A stretch of DNA of 64,000 nucleotides. Origin: Candidatus Defluviicoccus seviourii (GTDB lineage Bacteria; Pseudomonadota; Alphaproteobacteria; Rhodospirillales; Defluviicoccaceae). The position numbers were made by a program, and so were the translations under genes. The notes below the pieces were generated by a model, which was not told the DNA's origin, ran no database searches, and saw nothing but the letters and a program-made list of their open reading frames with translations. Where the stretch lies: assembly GCA_900609035.2 (NCBI GenBank), contig UXAT02000001.1, positions 124,001-188,000 of the forward strand, in the 5' to 3' direction. This document shows positions 8,115 to 19,637 of this stretch, piece after piece. The number at the start of each line of letters is the position of its first letter. The stretch's first letter is position 1.

Positions 8115-10598
8115 ATGAATGCACCGACCTCCAACATCGAGACGGCAAAGCTTCACCTGCTCGATCTGCTTGTTACACCCATCTGGATTTGGGACTTCGA
8201 CAAGTCTGCCGTCTGGTGGGGGAATCAGGCTGCGCACCGACTTTGGCAGGCCAATGATCTCGCGGATCTGAGCGCCAAGGCCGGCACGCTGTCGGAGAGC
8301 GACCGCGCCACACTCGCGGCCTGCCGCCGCTTCTTGCAGAACGCCGAACCCTTCGATGGCTCCTGGCCCGTTCGCGCCGACGCTCGGACGGTCAACGTCG
8401 CCTGCCGCTTCACGCCGGTGACGATCGACGGCAAGCGCCTGGCGATGATGGCTCAGGTTATCGAGGGCAAGGGCGAAGAGGAGGAGGCAGTTGACGAGCG
8501 GCCGCAGTACACGCCATCGATGACCCGTATCATCGGCGAGGTCGGTCAGCTACTGCGGTTGCTCGAGGCCCAGGTCGGCATTCTGGAGCTGATCAGCGGC
8601 GGTGCCACGCTTGAGGACAGTCTGCGTTCGCTGGTGCAGACGGCGGAGCGGCTGATCGGTCCCGCCGCGGCCTCGATCATGCTGATCCAGCCATTCGGCA
8701 GCCGGCTGCTGCATGTGGCAGCGCCGAACCTGCCGCCCGACTACCGCAAAGCGATCGACGGCTGCGGGATCGGCCCGCAGGAAACGGCCATGGGGGCTGC
8801 GGTCTTCCGCCGTTCCCGCGTCGTATCACGCGATATCGCGACCGATCCACTGTGGGCCCGCTACCGCGACGCCGCCGCCAAGAGCGGTATCAGAGCGTGC
8901 TGGGCACAGCCGATCGTGAACGAAGACGGCGAGATCCTGGGCGTCTTCAGCGTCCATTATCAACAGACGAAGACACCGACCAACCAGGATTGCTGGATCA
9001 TCGAGGCGCTCTCAGCGCTTGCCCGGTTCGCCATCGATAACGAGCGGCGCCGTACCGATCTGCGTTCGGCCAACGATCGCTTCTCCTCACTGGCGACAAC
9101 CGTCCCCGGCGTTGTCTATCAGAGGGTGATCAATCCGCAGGGTGAAATCCGATACACGTTCATCTCGGATGCGGTGAAGGAGCTGTTCGGTGTTTCACCG
9201 GAGGAGGTCCTCACCAACCCGCACGTGCTGTTTGACTGCTTCGACCCGGTCTACCGGTCAGATTTCCAGAAGCGCCTCGCCAACGCCTCACATGAGCTCA
9301 AGATGTGGGATGTCGAGGCGACGATCATCTCCCGCGACGGCCAGCGCAAGTACACACATGCGATCGCGCGGCCGTCCCGGCTTCCGGATGGCAGCGTCGT
9401 CTGGGATGGCGTGATCCTCGATGCGACGCGGATCAAGCAAGCCGAACTTGCGGCCTCGGCCGCGGAAGCGCGCACCCGCGAAGCCATCATCGAGAGCATC
9501 CCGCAGGGCCTGATCCTGTTCAACGAACACGACAAGGCGGTCACCTGCAACAGCCGCTTCTTCGAGCTGTATCCGTTCCTCAAGGACGTCGTCAAGACGG
9601 GCCTCAGCTATTCCGATCTGATGCGGGTCAAGATCGAGGCCATGATCAAGAATGATGGCCCGGAGGAGGAGCTTCGCCAGGCGCGCGACGAGGCTTTGCG
9701 CCAGCGATTGGATAAGCACGCCCAGGCAAGCTATGTCGCCGAACACACGTTGACCGACGGACGCTGGATCCTCGTCAACGAACATCACAACGAGGACGGC
9801 TCAACCGTCATCCTCTACACCGACATTTCGGAACTGAAGGAGCGCGAGGCGGCCCTGGAGCGCAGCAACCGCGAGCTGCAGGACTTTGCAACCGTTGCCG
9901 CGCACGACCTGCAGGAGCCGCTGCGCAAGATTGAAGCGTTCGGTGACCGCCTGCGCGAACGCTATCTGGAGCAGCTCTCTGGCGACGGCAAGATGTACCT
10001 GGAGCGCATGCAGCAGGCGGCGCATCGCATGCGGCAGCTCATCAACGACCTCCTGACCTATTCCCGCGTGACCAGCAAGGCGCAGCCCTTCGTCCCGGTC
10101 GACCTTGCAAAGACCTGCGAGGATGTGCTGGGCGACCTGCAGATCGCGATCGAAAGCTCCCAGGCCAAGGTGACCAGCGGCGAACTGCCGATCATCGATG
10201 CCGATCCGCTGCAGATGCGCCTCTTGCTCCAGAACCTCATCGGCAACGCGCTCAAGTTCCGACGCAAGGATGTGCCGAGCGAGATCACGATCAGCGCCGT
10301 CCTGCACGATGCAGCCGACGCGCAGAAGAAGTTCGGGATCCGTACCGGCCGCGTGTGCGAGATCAACGTCGCCGATAACGGCATCGGCTTCGAGATGAAG
10401 TATCTCGACCGGATCTTCGCGATCTTCCAGCGTCTGCACGGCCGCAACGAATACGAGGGCACCGGCGTCGGCCTCGCAACCTGCCGTAAGCTCGTCGAGC
10501 GCCATGGCGGCGTCATTACGGCTCAGAGTGCGCCCAACCAGGGCACGACCTTTATCGTTGCCCTTCCCGTGAAACAGATCAACCCGAAGGCAGCATGA
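8115..10598 (+). CDS. Multi-domain sensor histidine kinase (PAS-GAF-PAS-PAS-HisKA-HATPase)
   Basis: 827 residues from the ATG at 8115, which has GAGAG a short way upstream; an ATG at 8100 and a GTG at 8037 are alternatives. No membrane segment is visible, so it is soluble. Order: PAS (about 15-115), GAF (149-309), PAS (319-439), PAS (454-574), HisKA with phosphoacceptor H597 in AAHDLQEPLRKIEAF, and HATPase_c with N-box NLIGNALKF (707-715), G1 DNGIGF and G2 GTGVGLA. The HDLQEPL H-box is of the phytochrome-like type. It autophosphorylates on His and should pass phosphate to the small regulator whose ATG overlaps its TGA. I see no conserved chromophore cysteine context, so light sensing is not supported. 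Confidence 0.9.
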   Translation: MNAPTSNIETAKLHLLDLLVTPIWIWDFDKSAVWWGNQAAHRLWQANDLADLSAKAGTLSESDRATLAACRRFLQNAEPFDGSWPVRADARTVNVACRFTPVTIDGKRLAMMAQVIEGKGEEEEAVDERPQYTPSMTRIIGEVGQLLRLLEAQVGILELISGGATLEDSLRSLVQTAERLIGPAAASIMLIQPFGSRLLHVAAPNLPPDYRKAIDGCGIGPQETAMGAAVFRRSRVVSRDIATDPLWARYRDAAAKSGIRACWAQPIVNEDGEILGVFSVHYQQTKTPTNQDCWIIEALSALARFAIDNERRRTDLRSANDRFSSLATTVPGVVYQRVINPQGEIRYTFISDAVKELFGVSPEEVLTNPHVLFDCFDPVYRSDFQKRLANASHELKMWDVEATIISRDGQRKYTHAIARPSRLPDGSVVWDGVILDATRIKQAELAASAAEARTREAIIESIPQGLILFNEHDKAVTCNSRFFELYPFLKDVVKTGLSYSDLMRVKIEAMIKNDGPEEELRQARDEALRQRLDKHAQASYVAEHTLTDGRWILVNEHHNEDGSTVILYTDISELKEREAALERSNRELQDFATVAAHDLQEPLRKIEAFGDRLRERYLEQLSGDGKMYLERMQQAAHRMRQLINDLLTYSRVTSKAQPFVPVDLAKTCEDVLGDLQIAIESSQAKVTSGELPIIDADPLQMRLLLQNLIGNALKFRRKDVPSEITISAVLHDAADAQKKFGIRTGRVCEINVADNGIGFEMKYLDRIFAIFQRLHGRNEYEGTGVGLATCRKLVERHGGVITAQSAPNQGTTFIVALPVKQINPKAA

Positions 10599-11071
10599 CC
10601 ATGAGACCCACCAAGCCGATCAGCATTGTTGTCGCCGAAGACGATCCGGATGACCGCTTCCTGATCAAGGAAGCCTTCGAGCAGCACCGCTTGAGCAACG
10701 ATGTCGCTTTCGTCGAGGATGGCGAAGAGCTCATCGCGTATCTGCGCCGCGAAGGCCAGTACGCCGCGCTTGAAGGCAAGCCGTTCCCCGGCCTGATCCT
10801 TCTCGATCTCAACATGCCGCGCATGGATGGCCGCGAGGCGCTGCAGATCATCAAGAGTGACAAGTTCTTGTGTCGCATTCCGGTCGTGGTGCTGACGACG
10901 TCGAAGGCGGAGGAGGACATCCTGCGCACCTACGGCCTGGGTGTGAATTCCTTCATCACCAAACCGGTCTCGTTCGATGACCTGGTGCGGATCGTGCAGA
11001 CGCTCTGCAACTACTGGATCGAGATCGTTGTCCTTCCTCCTGAATGCCAGTCGGTGAAGGTTGAAGTCTGA
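10595..11071 (+). CDS. Single-domain response regulator (CheY/RcpA-like)
   Basis: 158 residues forming one REC domain with no output domain. Acidic pocket E15/D16, phosphoacceptor D71 in LLDLNMPRMDG, T101 and K123 are present. The RcpA-like subfamily is typically paired with HDLQEPL-type histidine kinases, matching the gene just upstream (4-nt ATGA overlap). It probably acts as a phosphate shuttle towards the REC-REC-GGDEF-EAL protein or through protein contacts. Its TGA overlaps an ATG at 11071 (TGATG), the apparent coupled start of the next gene, but that frame is broken by a G-run. Confidence 0.92.
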   Translation: MTMRPTKPISIVVAEDDPDDRFLIKEAFEQHRLSNDVAFVEDGEELIAYLRREGQYAALEGKPFPGLILLDLNMPRMDGREALQIIKSDKFLCRIPVVVLTTSKAEEDILRTYGLGVNSFITKPVSFDDLVRIVQTLCNYWIEIVVLPPECQSVKVEV

Positions 11072-11117
11072 TGCGAGATAGGGAGGAATTGACGCCCCTC
11101 CTCGTCGATGAGCCGAT

Positions 11118-11127
11118 GGGGGGGGGG
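11118..11127 (+). repeat. Homopolymer of ten G at the 5' end of the GGDEF-EAL gene
   Basis: A run of ten G lies 47 nt after an ATG at 11071 that overlaps the stop of the response regulator gene. From that ATG the frame continues through the tract but leaves the REC frame and stops near 11328. One extra G (eleven) would join ATG 11071 to the REC-REC-GGDEF-EAL frame and add 19 residues. As written, translation has to start at the GTG at 11127, the last G of the run. Confidence 0.8.
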
Positions 11128-13433
11128 TGGAGGGCGACGAAGAAGCGCCGACACATGCGGCGCCGCCACCGCGCATTCTTCTCGTTGACGACGATGAGGA
11201 TGATTACATCGTCACTCAGGAGTTGTTGCGCGACACGTATGGCTCGGCCTTTAAGCTTGATTGGTGCAGCACGTGGGAAGATGCGCTTCAGGCCTTCTCC
11301 GTGGACGGCTATGACGTCTTCCTCTTAGACCAGAACCTAGGTGCGCGCGAGGGCACGGATCTGGTCCGGACGGCGGTCGCATCGGGATGCAATGTTCCGA
11401 TTATCCTGTTGACCGGCAATGCCGACCGCCAGCTCGATCTCGAAGCCATGCGTGCCGGCGCCGCCGATTTCCTGGTCAAGGGCCAGACCTCTGCAGTGCT
11501 GATGGAGCGCTCGATCCGCTACGCCCTGTCGCAGCATGGCGGCCACCGCCGCTGCAAGCGGCAGATCTCGTGGGAAGCGCCGAGCATCCTCCTCGTTGAC
11601 GACGACGAGGATGACTACATCCTCGCCCGCGCCATGCTGTTCGAGATCTACGGCCGCCACTGCAAGGTTGATTGGCGGAGCAAATGGGAAGAAGCGCTAC
11701 GCAGCATTACCGAACAGGCCCATGACGTCTACCTGATCGATTATCGGCTCGGCGAGCGGACCGGCATCGAACTCGTGCGCGAAGCCATCGCGCTCGGCTG
11801 CCAGGGGCCGATCATCCTCTTGACCGGCGATGCCAGCCGCGAGGTCGACCTGGAGGCGATGCGTGCCGGCGCCTCCGATTACCTGGTCAAGAGCGAGCTG
11901 ACCGTGCCCTTGCTCGACCGAGCCTTGCGGTACGCCTTGGAACGCTATCGCGGCGAGTTGCGCCTGGCCGAACTCGCGAAATACGACCAGTTGACGGGCC
12001 TCGCCAACCGCTTCCTGTTCCGGGAGTTCCTGTCAAAAACCCTGGCGCGGGCGGAACGCTATCATCGCTCGGTCGCGCTCGTGTTCCTCGATCTCGACCG
12101 CTTCAAACTGATCAACGACACCCTTGGCCATCAGGTCGGCGACGAACTGTTGCGGGCCGTGTCCGAACGCCTGCGGAATGCCGTACGCGCCAGCGATATC
12201 GTCGCCCGGCTGGGCGGCGACGAGTTTGCCATGGTTCTGGACGAGATCACCGATCCGGCGATGGTCGGCCACTTCTGCGAGCGCATTCTGGCCGCTTTCC
12301 GCAGGCCGTTTCAGATCGGCAGTGACGAGATCCGCTCAAGCACCAGTGTTGGCGTCGCCATCTATCCGATGGATGCCGATAACATCGACGATCTGCTCAA
12401 GAGTGCCGATACGGCGATGTATCACGCCAAGGAGGAGGGGGCGAACAACTTCCAATTCTATACGATGGACATGCACCTCAAAGCGTCCAGGCTGTTGACG
12501 ATTGAGCGTGATCTGCACCACGCGCTGGAACGCCGCGAGTTCATGCTTTGGTATCAACCCCAGATCGCGGCGGACTCGGGCCGGGTGGTCGGCCTGGAAG
12601 CGCTCTTGCGCTGGCAGTCTCCCGGCAAGGGGATTGTCAAGCCGGGCGATTTCATTCACGTCGCCGAGGAAACCGGCTTGATCGTCACGATTGGCCGCTG
12701 GGTGATGCAGGAAGCCTGTGAGCAGGCGAGGCGTTGGATCGAGGCCGGCTTCAGTGATTTTCACGTCTGCGTCAACGTTGCCGCCCGGCAGTTCCGTGAC
12801 GGCACCTTCTTCGACTCGATCAAAGGGATCCTGCAAGACGCAAACGTGCCGCCGCACTACCTCGAGATCGAGCTGACGGAAAGCAGCCTCCTAAAATCCC
12901 CCGACGCGGTGCAGGCGGTCCTGCGCCGGCTGCTCGATATCGGCGTGCGCGTCGCGCTCGATGATTTCGGCACCGGCTACTCGTCGCTCAATCACCTGCG
13001 CTCGTTCCCCGGCACCGCAATCAAGATCGATCAATCGTTCGTCGCCAACATCGAAACCTCCCGTGATGACTCGCAGATCGTCAAGGCGCTGATCCAGATG
13101 GCGCACGGGCTCGGCTTCGTTATCGTCGCCGAAGGCGTGGAAACACCGGGTCAGCTCCGTGCGTTGGCAGCGCAGCAGTGCGACATCTTCCAAGGTTACC
13201 TGCTGTCTTTTCCGGTGCCCGCAGAGGAAATTACGACGGAGATGCTGGCCAAGAACCATCTCACGCCGTTCCTCGCCGGCCCGGGCGAAAGCGAGGGCGC
13301 TGCTGGCGGGGTCTGCCAGGCAAACGCGCAGGCGGCGGCTGCCCAGGGCTTAACGGAACCGTCACCGGTTCCGCGTACGCTAACACTTACGCCGTCGCAA
13401 GAATGCGATGGAAAGCATGCCTACCCCGGTTAG
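11127..13433 (+). CDS. REC-REC-GGDEF-EAL bifunctional c-di-GMP enzyme
   Basis: 768 residues from GTG 11127. REC1 (about 16-130, phosphoacceptor D68) and REC2 (152-268, D205) are tandem near-duplicates. The GGDEF domain (about 285-445) has an intact GGDEF at 363-367 and an I-site RxxD (RASD, 354-357), so it should make c-di-GMP with feedback inhibition. The EAL domain (about 455-705) has EALLR at 491, ELTES, DDFGTGYSS and EGVET, so hydrolytic activity is also likely. The tail beyond about 715 is Ala/Gly-rich and looks disordered. Input is probably phosphate from the upstream kinase and regulator. The true start is uncertain because of the G10 tract: the coupled ATG at 11071 is one base out of frame. 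A GTG start inside a G-run with no clear ribosome site is unattractive. Confidence 0.88.
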   Translation: MEGDEEAPTHAAPPPRILLVDDDEDDYIVTQELLRDTYGSAFKLDWCSTWEDALQAFSVDGYDVFLLDQNLGAREGTDLVRTAVASGCNVPIILLTGNADRQLDLEAMRAGAADFLVKGQTSAVLMERSIRYALSQHGGHRRCKRQISWEAPSILLVDDDEDDYILARAMLFEIYGRHCKVDWRSKWEEALRSITEQAHDVYLIDYRLGERTGIELVREAIALGCQGPIILLTGDASREVDLEAMRAGASDYLVKSELTVPLLDRALRYALERYRGELRLAELAKYDQLTGLANRFLFREFLSKTLARAERYHRSVALVFLDLDRFKLINDTLGHQVGDELLRAVSERLRNAVRASDIVARLGGDEFAMVLDEITDPAMVGHFCERILAAFRRPFQIGSDEIRSSTSVGVAIYPMDADNIDDLLKSADTAMYHAKEEGANNFQFYTMDMHLKASRLLTIERDLHHALERREFMLWYQPQIAADSGRVVGLEALLRWQSPGKGIVKPGDFIHVAEETGLIVTIGRWVMQEACEQARRWIEAGFSDFHVCVNVAARQFRDGTFFDSIKGILQDANVPPHYLEIELTESSLLKSPDAVQAVLRRLLDIGVRVALDDFGTGYSSLNHLRSFPGTAIKIDQSFVANIETSRDDSQIVKALIQMAHGLGFVIVAEGVETPGQLRALAAQQCDIFQGYLLSFPVPAEEITTEMLAKNHLTPFLAGPGESEGAAGGVCQANAQAAAAQGLTEPSPVPRTLTLTPSQECDGKHAYPG

Positions 13434-13502
13434 TGGCCCCCTGGTCTGCTGCAACCCGCCGCGACCCTGAGCGACGCCCGTTCGCGTAAATCGAGCACAC
13501 CC

Positions 13503-14543
13503 GTGGACGACAATGCGTTCCTGAGTGCAACAACAGCGCACGCCGAGGCAGCAATCGCCAAGCTCAAAGAGCTTGACCTGCCGCTGACCGCGGCCGCCCT
13601 GCACGTCTGGAACAGCTACTTCGCCGGCGATCCGCCGGCATTGGTCGAGGAGATCGACCACCTCATCGCTGACGACGCGCCGATCACCAGCAGTATCTGC
13701 GAGACGCTGTTCGAAAGGCATTTCGGCTCCAATGGCGAGGCGGCGGCGGTGGATGCGGCTTTCGGCTCTCTCGGCAAGGTTCTCGCCGGCATCGAAACCG
13801 ATATCGCCGACGCCCACGGCCTGCTCGTCAAGGGCCGTGACCTGTTGCGTCTGTGCTGTTCTCCCAACGCAATCCGCACCAAGACCCCACAAGAGACGAT
13901 GCAAGCGGTGGTGAGAGCGGCAGCGCACATTCTCGAAGGTGAGAAAGGCCTCCGCGAAAGACTGGCCGTTGCCGGCGAACGCCTGGAAACCGCACGGGAA
14001 GGTGCCAACGCCGCGCTCGCCGACTCGCGCATCGACAGCCTGACCAAGGTCGCGAACTGGAAGGCCTTCTACGGCAACCTGCGATCGGCGGCCGCAGAAG
14101 TGGCGGAAAAGCGCGGACGCCTTGTCGTGCTGATGCTTGATATCGACCGCTTCACCACCTTCAACCAACGCCACGGCCGCGCTAACGGCGACCAACTGTT
14201 GAGGATGATCGCGTCCGAGTTGCAGAAGACGTTCGGCCGCGGCGGGTTCGTCGCCCGCCATGGCTGTGATTCGTTCGGGATCGTTCTTCCCGGCGCTGAA
14301 ACCGAGGCCGTGGTCGCGATGGCGAATGCCTTCCGCACCGCCTTTGCCTCGCGCAAGATCATCAACAAGGCAACGGCTCAGCCCTTGGGTGTGATCACGC
14401 TTTCAATCGGCGTTACGGAATATCGCCGCGGTGAGGCGCTCGCGCACCTGATGTTCCGCTGCCGTGGCGCCCTCGGCCTTGCACGGACCGAAGGGGGCGA
14501 CCGCGTGATGGCCGCGACGGCGGCGAAACCGGCGGCGAATTGA
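13503..14543 (+). CDS. GGDEF-domain protein with degenerate active site
   Basis: 346 residues from a GTG start. The N-terminal half (1-165) is helical with no family I can name, including HVWNSYFAGDPPALVEEIDH, and a coiled-coil-like stretch near 140-175. The C-terminal GGDEF fold (about 175-340) keeps the metal aspartate in DIDRF (D213) but has GCDSF at 254-258 in place of GG[DE]EF, so cyclase activity is doubtful. It may be a GTP or c-di-GMP sensor, or a regulator of the neighbouring enzyme (inference). It lies 69 nt after the REC-REC-GGDEF-EAL gene, same strand, probably the last gene of the cluster. Confidence 0.8.
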   Translation: MDDNAFLSATTAHAEAAIAKLKELDLPLTAAALHVWNSYFAGDPPALVEEIDHLIADDAPITSSICETLFERHFGSNGEAAAVDAAFGSLGKVLAGIETDIADAHGLLVKGRDLLRLCCSPNAIRTKTPQETMQAVVRAAAHILEGEKGLRERLAVAGERLETAREGANAALADSRIDSLTKVANWKAFYGNLRSAAAEVAEKRGRLVVLMLDIDRFTTFNQRHGRANGDQLLRMIASELQKTFGRGGFVARHGCDSFGIVLPGAETEAVVAMANAFRTAFASRKIINKATAQPLGVITLSIGVTEYRRGEALAHLMFRCRGALGLARTEGGDRVMAATAAKPAAN

Positions 14544-14593
14544 GGTTGCGCTAGCCCCCTGCACCCTCCGCCCGCACAGAGCGCTTTCTTGTT

Positions 14594-17239
<2,646 letters not shown>

Positions 17240-17259
17240 GACCCGATGCCGATCCTCAC

Positions 17260-18321
17260 TTACGAAGCAATGCTCAACGGTTCGAGGCCGGACAGGCGCA
17301 GCATCCGGGGCAGTGTCGGAATTTGGCGCGGCGGGATACCGGCAACGGCTTGAGCGATCGCCGCAATGTGCTCCGGCGTCGTGCCGCAGCAGCCGCCGAC
17401 GACATTGACGAGGCCCGATTGCGCCCATTCGCGAATGTGGGCGGCCGTCATCGCCGCGGTCTCGTCGTACTCGCCGAACTCATTCGGTAACCCGGCGTTC
17501 GGATAGGCGCAGATGCGGGTGTCGGCGATGCGCGACAACTCAGCAATGTGGGCACGCATCTGCTCGGCACCGAGCGCGCAGTTAAGTCCGATGGTGAGCG
17601 GCTGCGCATGCTTGAGGGAGTTCCAGAATGCCTCCGCCGTCTGACCGGAGAGATTGCGGCCCGAGAGATCGGTGATCGTGCCCGAAATCATGACCGGCAG
17701 CCTCAGACCTTGTTCGGCGAAGATCTCCTCGATCGCATAGACGGCTGCCTTGGCGTTCAGCGTGTCAAAGACCGTTTCGACCAGGATGATATCGCATCCG
17801 CCTTCGATCAGGCCGGCCACGGCTTCGCGGTAGCCGTCCTTGAGTTGATCGAAACTGACGTTGCGGAAGCCTGGGTCGCCAACATCGGGCGAAATCGAAG
17901 CCGTCCGGTTGGTAGGCCCGATGGCGCCGGCAACGAAGCGCGGCTTGTCGGGCGTCGCTTGGGCATCCGCAGCGGCGCGCGCGATCCGTGCGCCTTCGAC
18001 GTTGAGCTCGCGGGCGATCTCTTCGAGCCCATAGTCCGACTGCGCCAGACGGCTCGAATTGAAGGTGTTGGACTCGATGATGTCGGCGCCTGCATCGAGA
18101 TACTGCTTGTGAATGCCGGCAATGATGGCGGGCTGGGTGAGGCTCAAGAGGTCGTTGTTGCCCTTGAGATCGCGCGGCCAGTCATGGAAGCGCTGGCCGC
18201 GGTAATCGGCCTCGCCCAGCCGGTGACGCTGGATCATGGTGCCCATCGCACCGTCAAGGACCAGGATCCGCTCCTGCAGGCACTTCGTCAGCTGCTCAAG
18301 GCGTTGCATGCACGTAGTCAT
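17260..18321 (-). CDS. metH: Homocysteine S-methyltransferase module of methionine synthase (split MetH, N-terminal chain)
   Basis: 353 residues matching the first module of Met[16 protein letters not shown] lies near the N-terminus, [11 protein letters not shown] marks one zinc cysteine, and [14 protein letters not shown] gives the other two. It transfers methyl from methylcobalamin to homocysteine. It ends [13 protein letters not shown] then TAA, exactly where full-length MetH runs on into the pterin domain. The next chain is in another frame, so this is a gene split, not one nonsense change. The ATG at 18321 overlaps the metF stop (ATGA). metF supplies 5-methyl-THF for the reaction. Confidence 0.92.
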   Translation of the reverse strand: MTTCMQRLEQLTKCLQERILVLDGAMGTMIQRHRLGEADYRGQRFHDWPRDLKGNNDLLSLTQPAIIAGIHKQYLDAGADIIESNTFNSSRLAQSDYGLEEIARELNVEGARIARAAADAQATPDKPRFVAGAIGPTNRTASISPDVGDPGFRNVSFDQLKDGYREAVAGLIEGGCDIILVETVFDTLNAKAAVYAIEEIFAEQGLRLPVMISGTITDLSGRNLSGQTAEAFWNSLKHAQPLTIGLNCALGAEQMRAHIAELSRIADTRICAYPNAGLPNEFGEYDETAAMTAAHIREWAQSGLVNVVGGCCGTTPEHIAAIAQAVAGIPPRQIPTLPRMLRLSGLEPLSIAS

Positions 18322-19268
18322 CGGCTGTCTCCGACACGAGCCTGGGGCGTCGGCTGCGCTTGCGCTTCCGCCTTCGGTCGCACGCCGAGGACGTGACAGA
18401 TCGCGAACGCCAGATCGGCCCGGTTTAGGGTGTAGAAGTGAAACTGCTTGACGCCGCCAGCATGTAGCGCCCGGCACTGTTCGATCGCGACCGATGCCGC
18501 GATCAGACGCCTGGTTTCCGGGTCGCTGTCGAGGCCAGCGAACAGCTCGCCCATCCAGCCCGGCACCGCTGCCCCGCATTGCTTGGCGAAGCGCACGACC
18601 TGGCCGAAGTTGGTGACCGGCAGGATGCCGGGAATGATCGGCACGGTGATGCCGGCCGCCTGGCAGCGATCGAGAAAGCGGAAATAGATGTCGACATCAA
18701 AGAAGAACTGGGTGATCGCGCGCGTCGCGCCGGCATCGATCTTGCGCTTGAGGTTGTCGATGTCAAACTGCGCACTGGGTGCCTCCGGGTGCATCTCCGG
18801 GTAGGCGGCGACGCTGATTTCGAAATCCGCGACCCGTTTCAAGCCGGCAACGAGGTCGCAGGCGTAGGCATAGCCGCCCGGATGCGGCTGATAGTGCGTG
18901 GCGCCTTCTGGCGGATCGCCGCGCAGCGCGACGATATGCCGCACGCCGGCCGCCCAATAGCGCTCGGCAATCGCGTCGATCTCCGCGCGGGTGGCGCCGA
19001 CGCAGGTCAAATGCGCCGCCGGTTCCAACGCGGTTTCCGTGCGCAGCCGGACGACGGTCGCGTGCGTGCGCTCGCGTGTCGTACCGCCGGCGCCGTAGGT
19101 GACCGAAACGTAGGCCGGCTCAAGCGTCGCAAGGCGCGTGATGCAGGCCCACAGCTTCTCTTCCATTTCCGCGGTCTTGGGCGGAAAGAACTCGAACGAG
19201 ACCTTGACATCGCCCGGCAACGGGGCAGCCACGGACAACAAGGTCGTTGAGCGTAGCCGATCGGTCAT
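18318..19268 (-). CDS. metF: 5,10-methylenetetrahydrofolate reductase
   Basis: 316 residues. FAD-dependent reduction of methylene-THF to 5-methyl-THF, the methyl donor for the MetH chains encoded directly downstream. Family signatures are SFEFFPPKT near the N-terminus, [27 protein letters not shown], and [14 protein letters not shown] with LPVTNFGQ. The ATG at 19268 fits the homology ([12 protein letters not shown]). First gene of a metF-metH(N)-metH(C) operon with ATGA coupling to the next gene and a leader of about 190 nt. Confidence 0.95.
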   Translation of the reverse strand: MTDRLRSTTLLSVAAPLPGDVKVSFEFFPPKTAEMEEKLWACITRLATLEPAYVSVTYGAGGTTRERTHATVVRLRTETALEPAAHLTCVGATRAEIDAIAERYWAAGVRHIVALRGDPPEGATHYQPHPGGYAYACDLVAGLKRVADFEISVAAYPEMHPEAPSAQFDIDNLKRKIDAGATRAITQFFFDVDIYFRFLDRCQAAGITVPIIPGILPVTNFGQVVRFAKQCGAAVPGWMGELFAGLDSDPETRRLIAASVAIEQCRALHAGGVKQFHFYTLNRADLAFAICHVLGVRPKAEAQAQPTPQARVGDSR

Positions 19269-19494
19269 GGCGCGCACTCCAGGATCTCGCAGTTCATGGA
19301 TAAGGGACGTCTCGTGCTTTCGGGCCGGATGGGCGCTGTCGCCTTGGCGCAAGGTGCCAACTCTCGCCGCGGACGGCAACGGATACCGGAAACGGCGGCA
19401 CCACCCAACCGATTTAGGACCCGCCCTTTCAAACGCCAGCGGGATCAGTTGCTGTGAAGTACAACTATTATACGCAGCGGATTGCAGACTGCAA
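19269..19494 (-). promoter_or_regulatory. metF-metH promoter and long structured leader
   Basis: Reading minus, TTGCAG (19494-19489), a 16-nt spacer and TATAAT (19472-19467) make a near-consensus sigma70-type promoter. Transcription would start near 19460, leaving about 190 nt before metF. The leader can fold: GGTGCC near 19395 pairs with GGCACC near 19347, with an inner GCCG/CGGC stem, followed by a GCGCC/GGCG hairpin. Leaders of methionine-cycle genes often carry SAM, SAH or cobalamin riboswitches, but I could not match a known consensus. The remainder of the 19269-19637 gap has no gene. Confidence 0.5.
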
Positions 19495-19637
19495 CGGAAT
19501 ACGCGTGTCCACCCGGGTGTGTCGAGCCGCGGCGCCGGCCCAAGCTGGTGTTTTTGCTGGCGGTGTGCTACTCGCGCCGGGCGTTCGCGAATGACCGAGT
19601 CGCTGCTTTCCACCTGGCGCGCAGGCGAGGCAGACAA

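Noticed and set aside
8115-10598. Calling the histidine kinase a bacteriophytochrome
   Set aside because: It has the HDLQEPL H-box and a GAF domain, but no PHY domain or bilin-binding cysteine is recognisable.
19269-19460. SAM, SAH, glycine or cobalamin riboswitch in the metF leader
   Set aside because: Looked for the conserved blocks on both strands; only loose partial resemblance, so no class is claimed.
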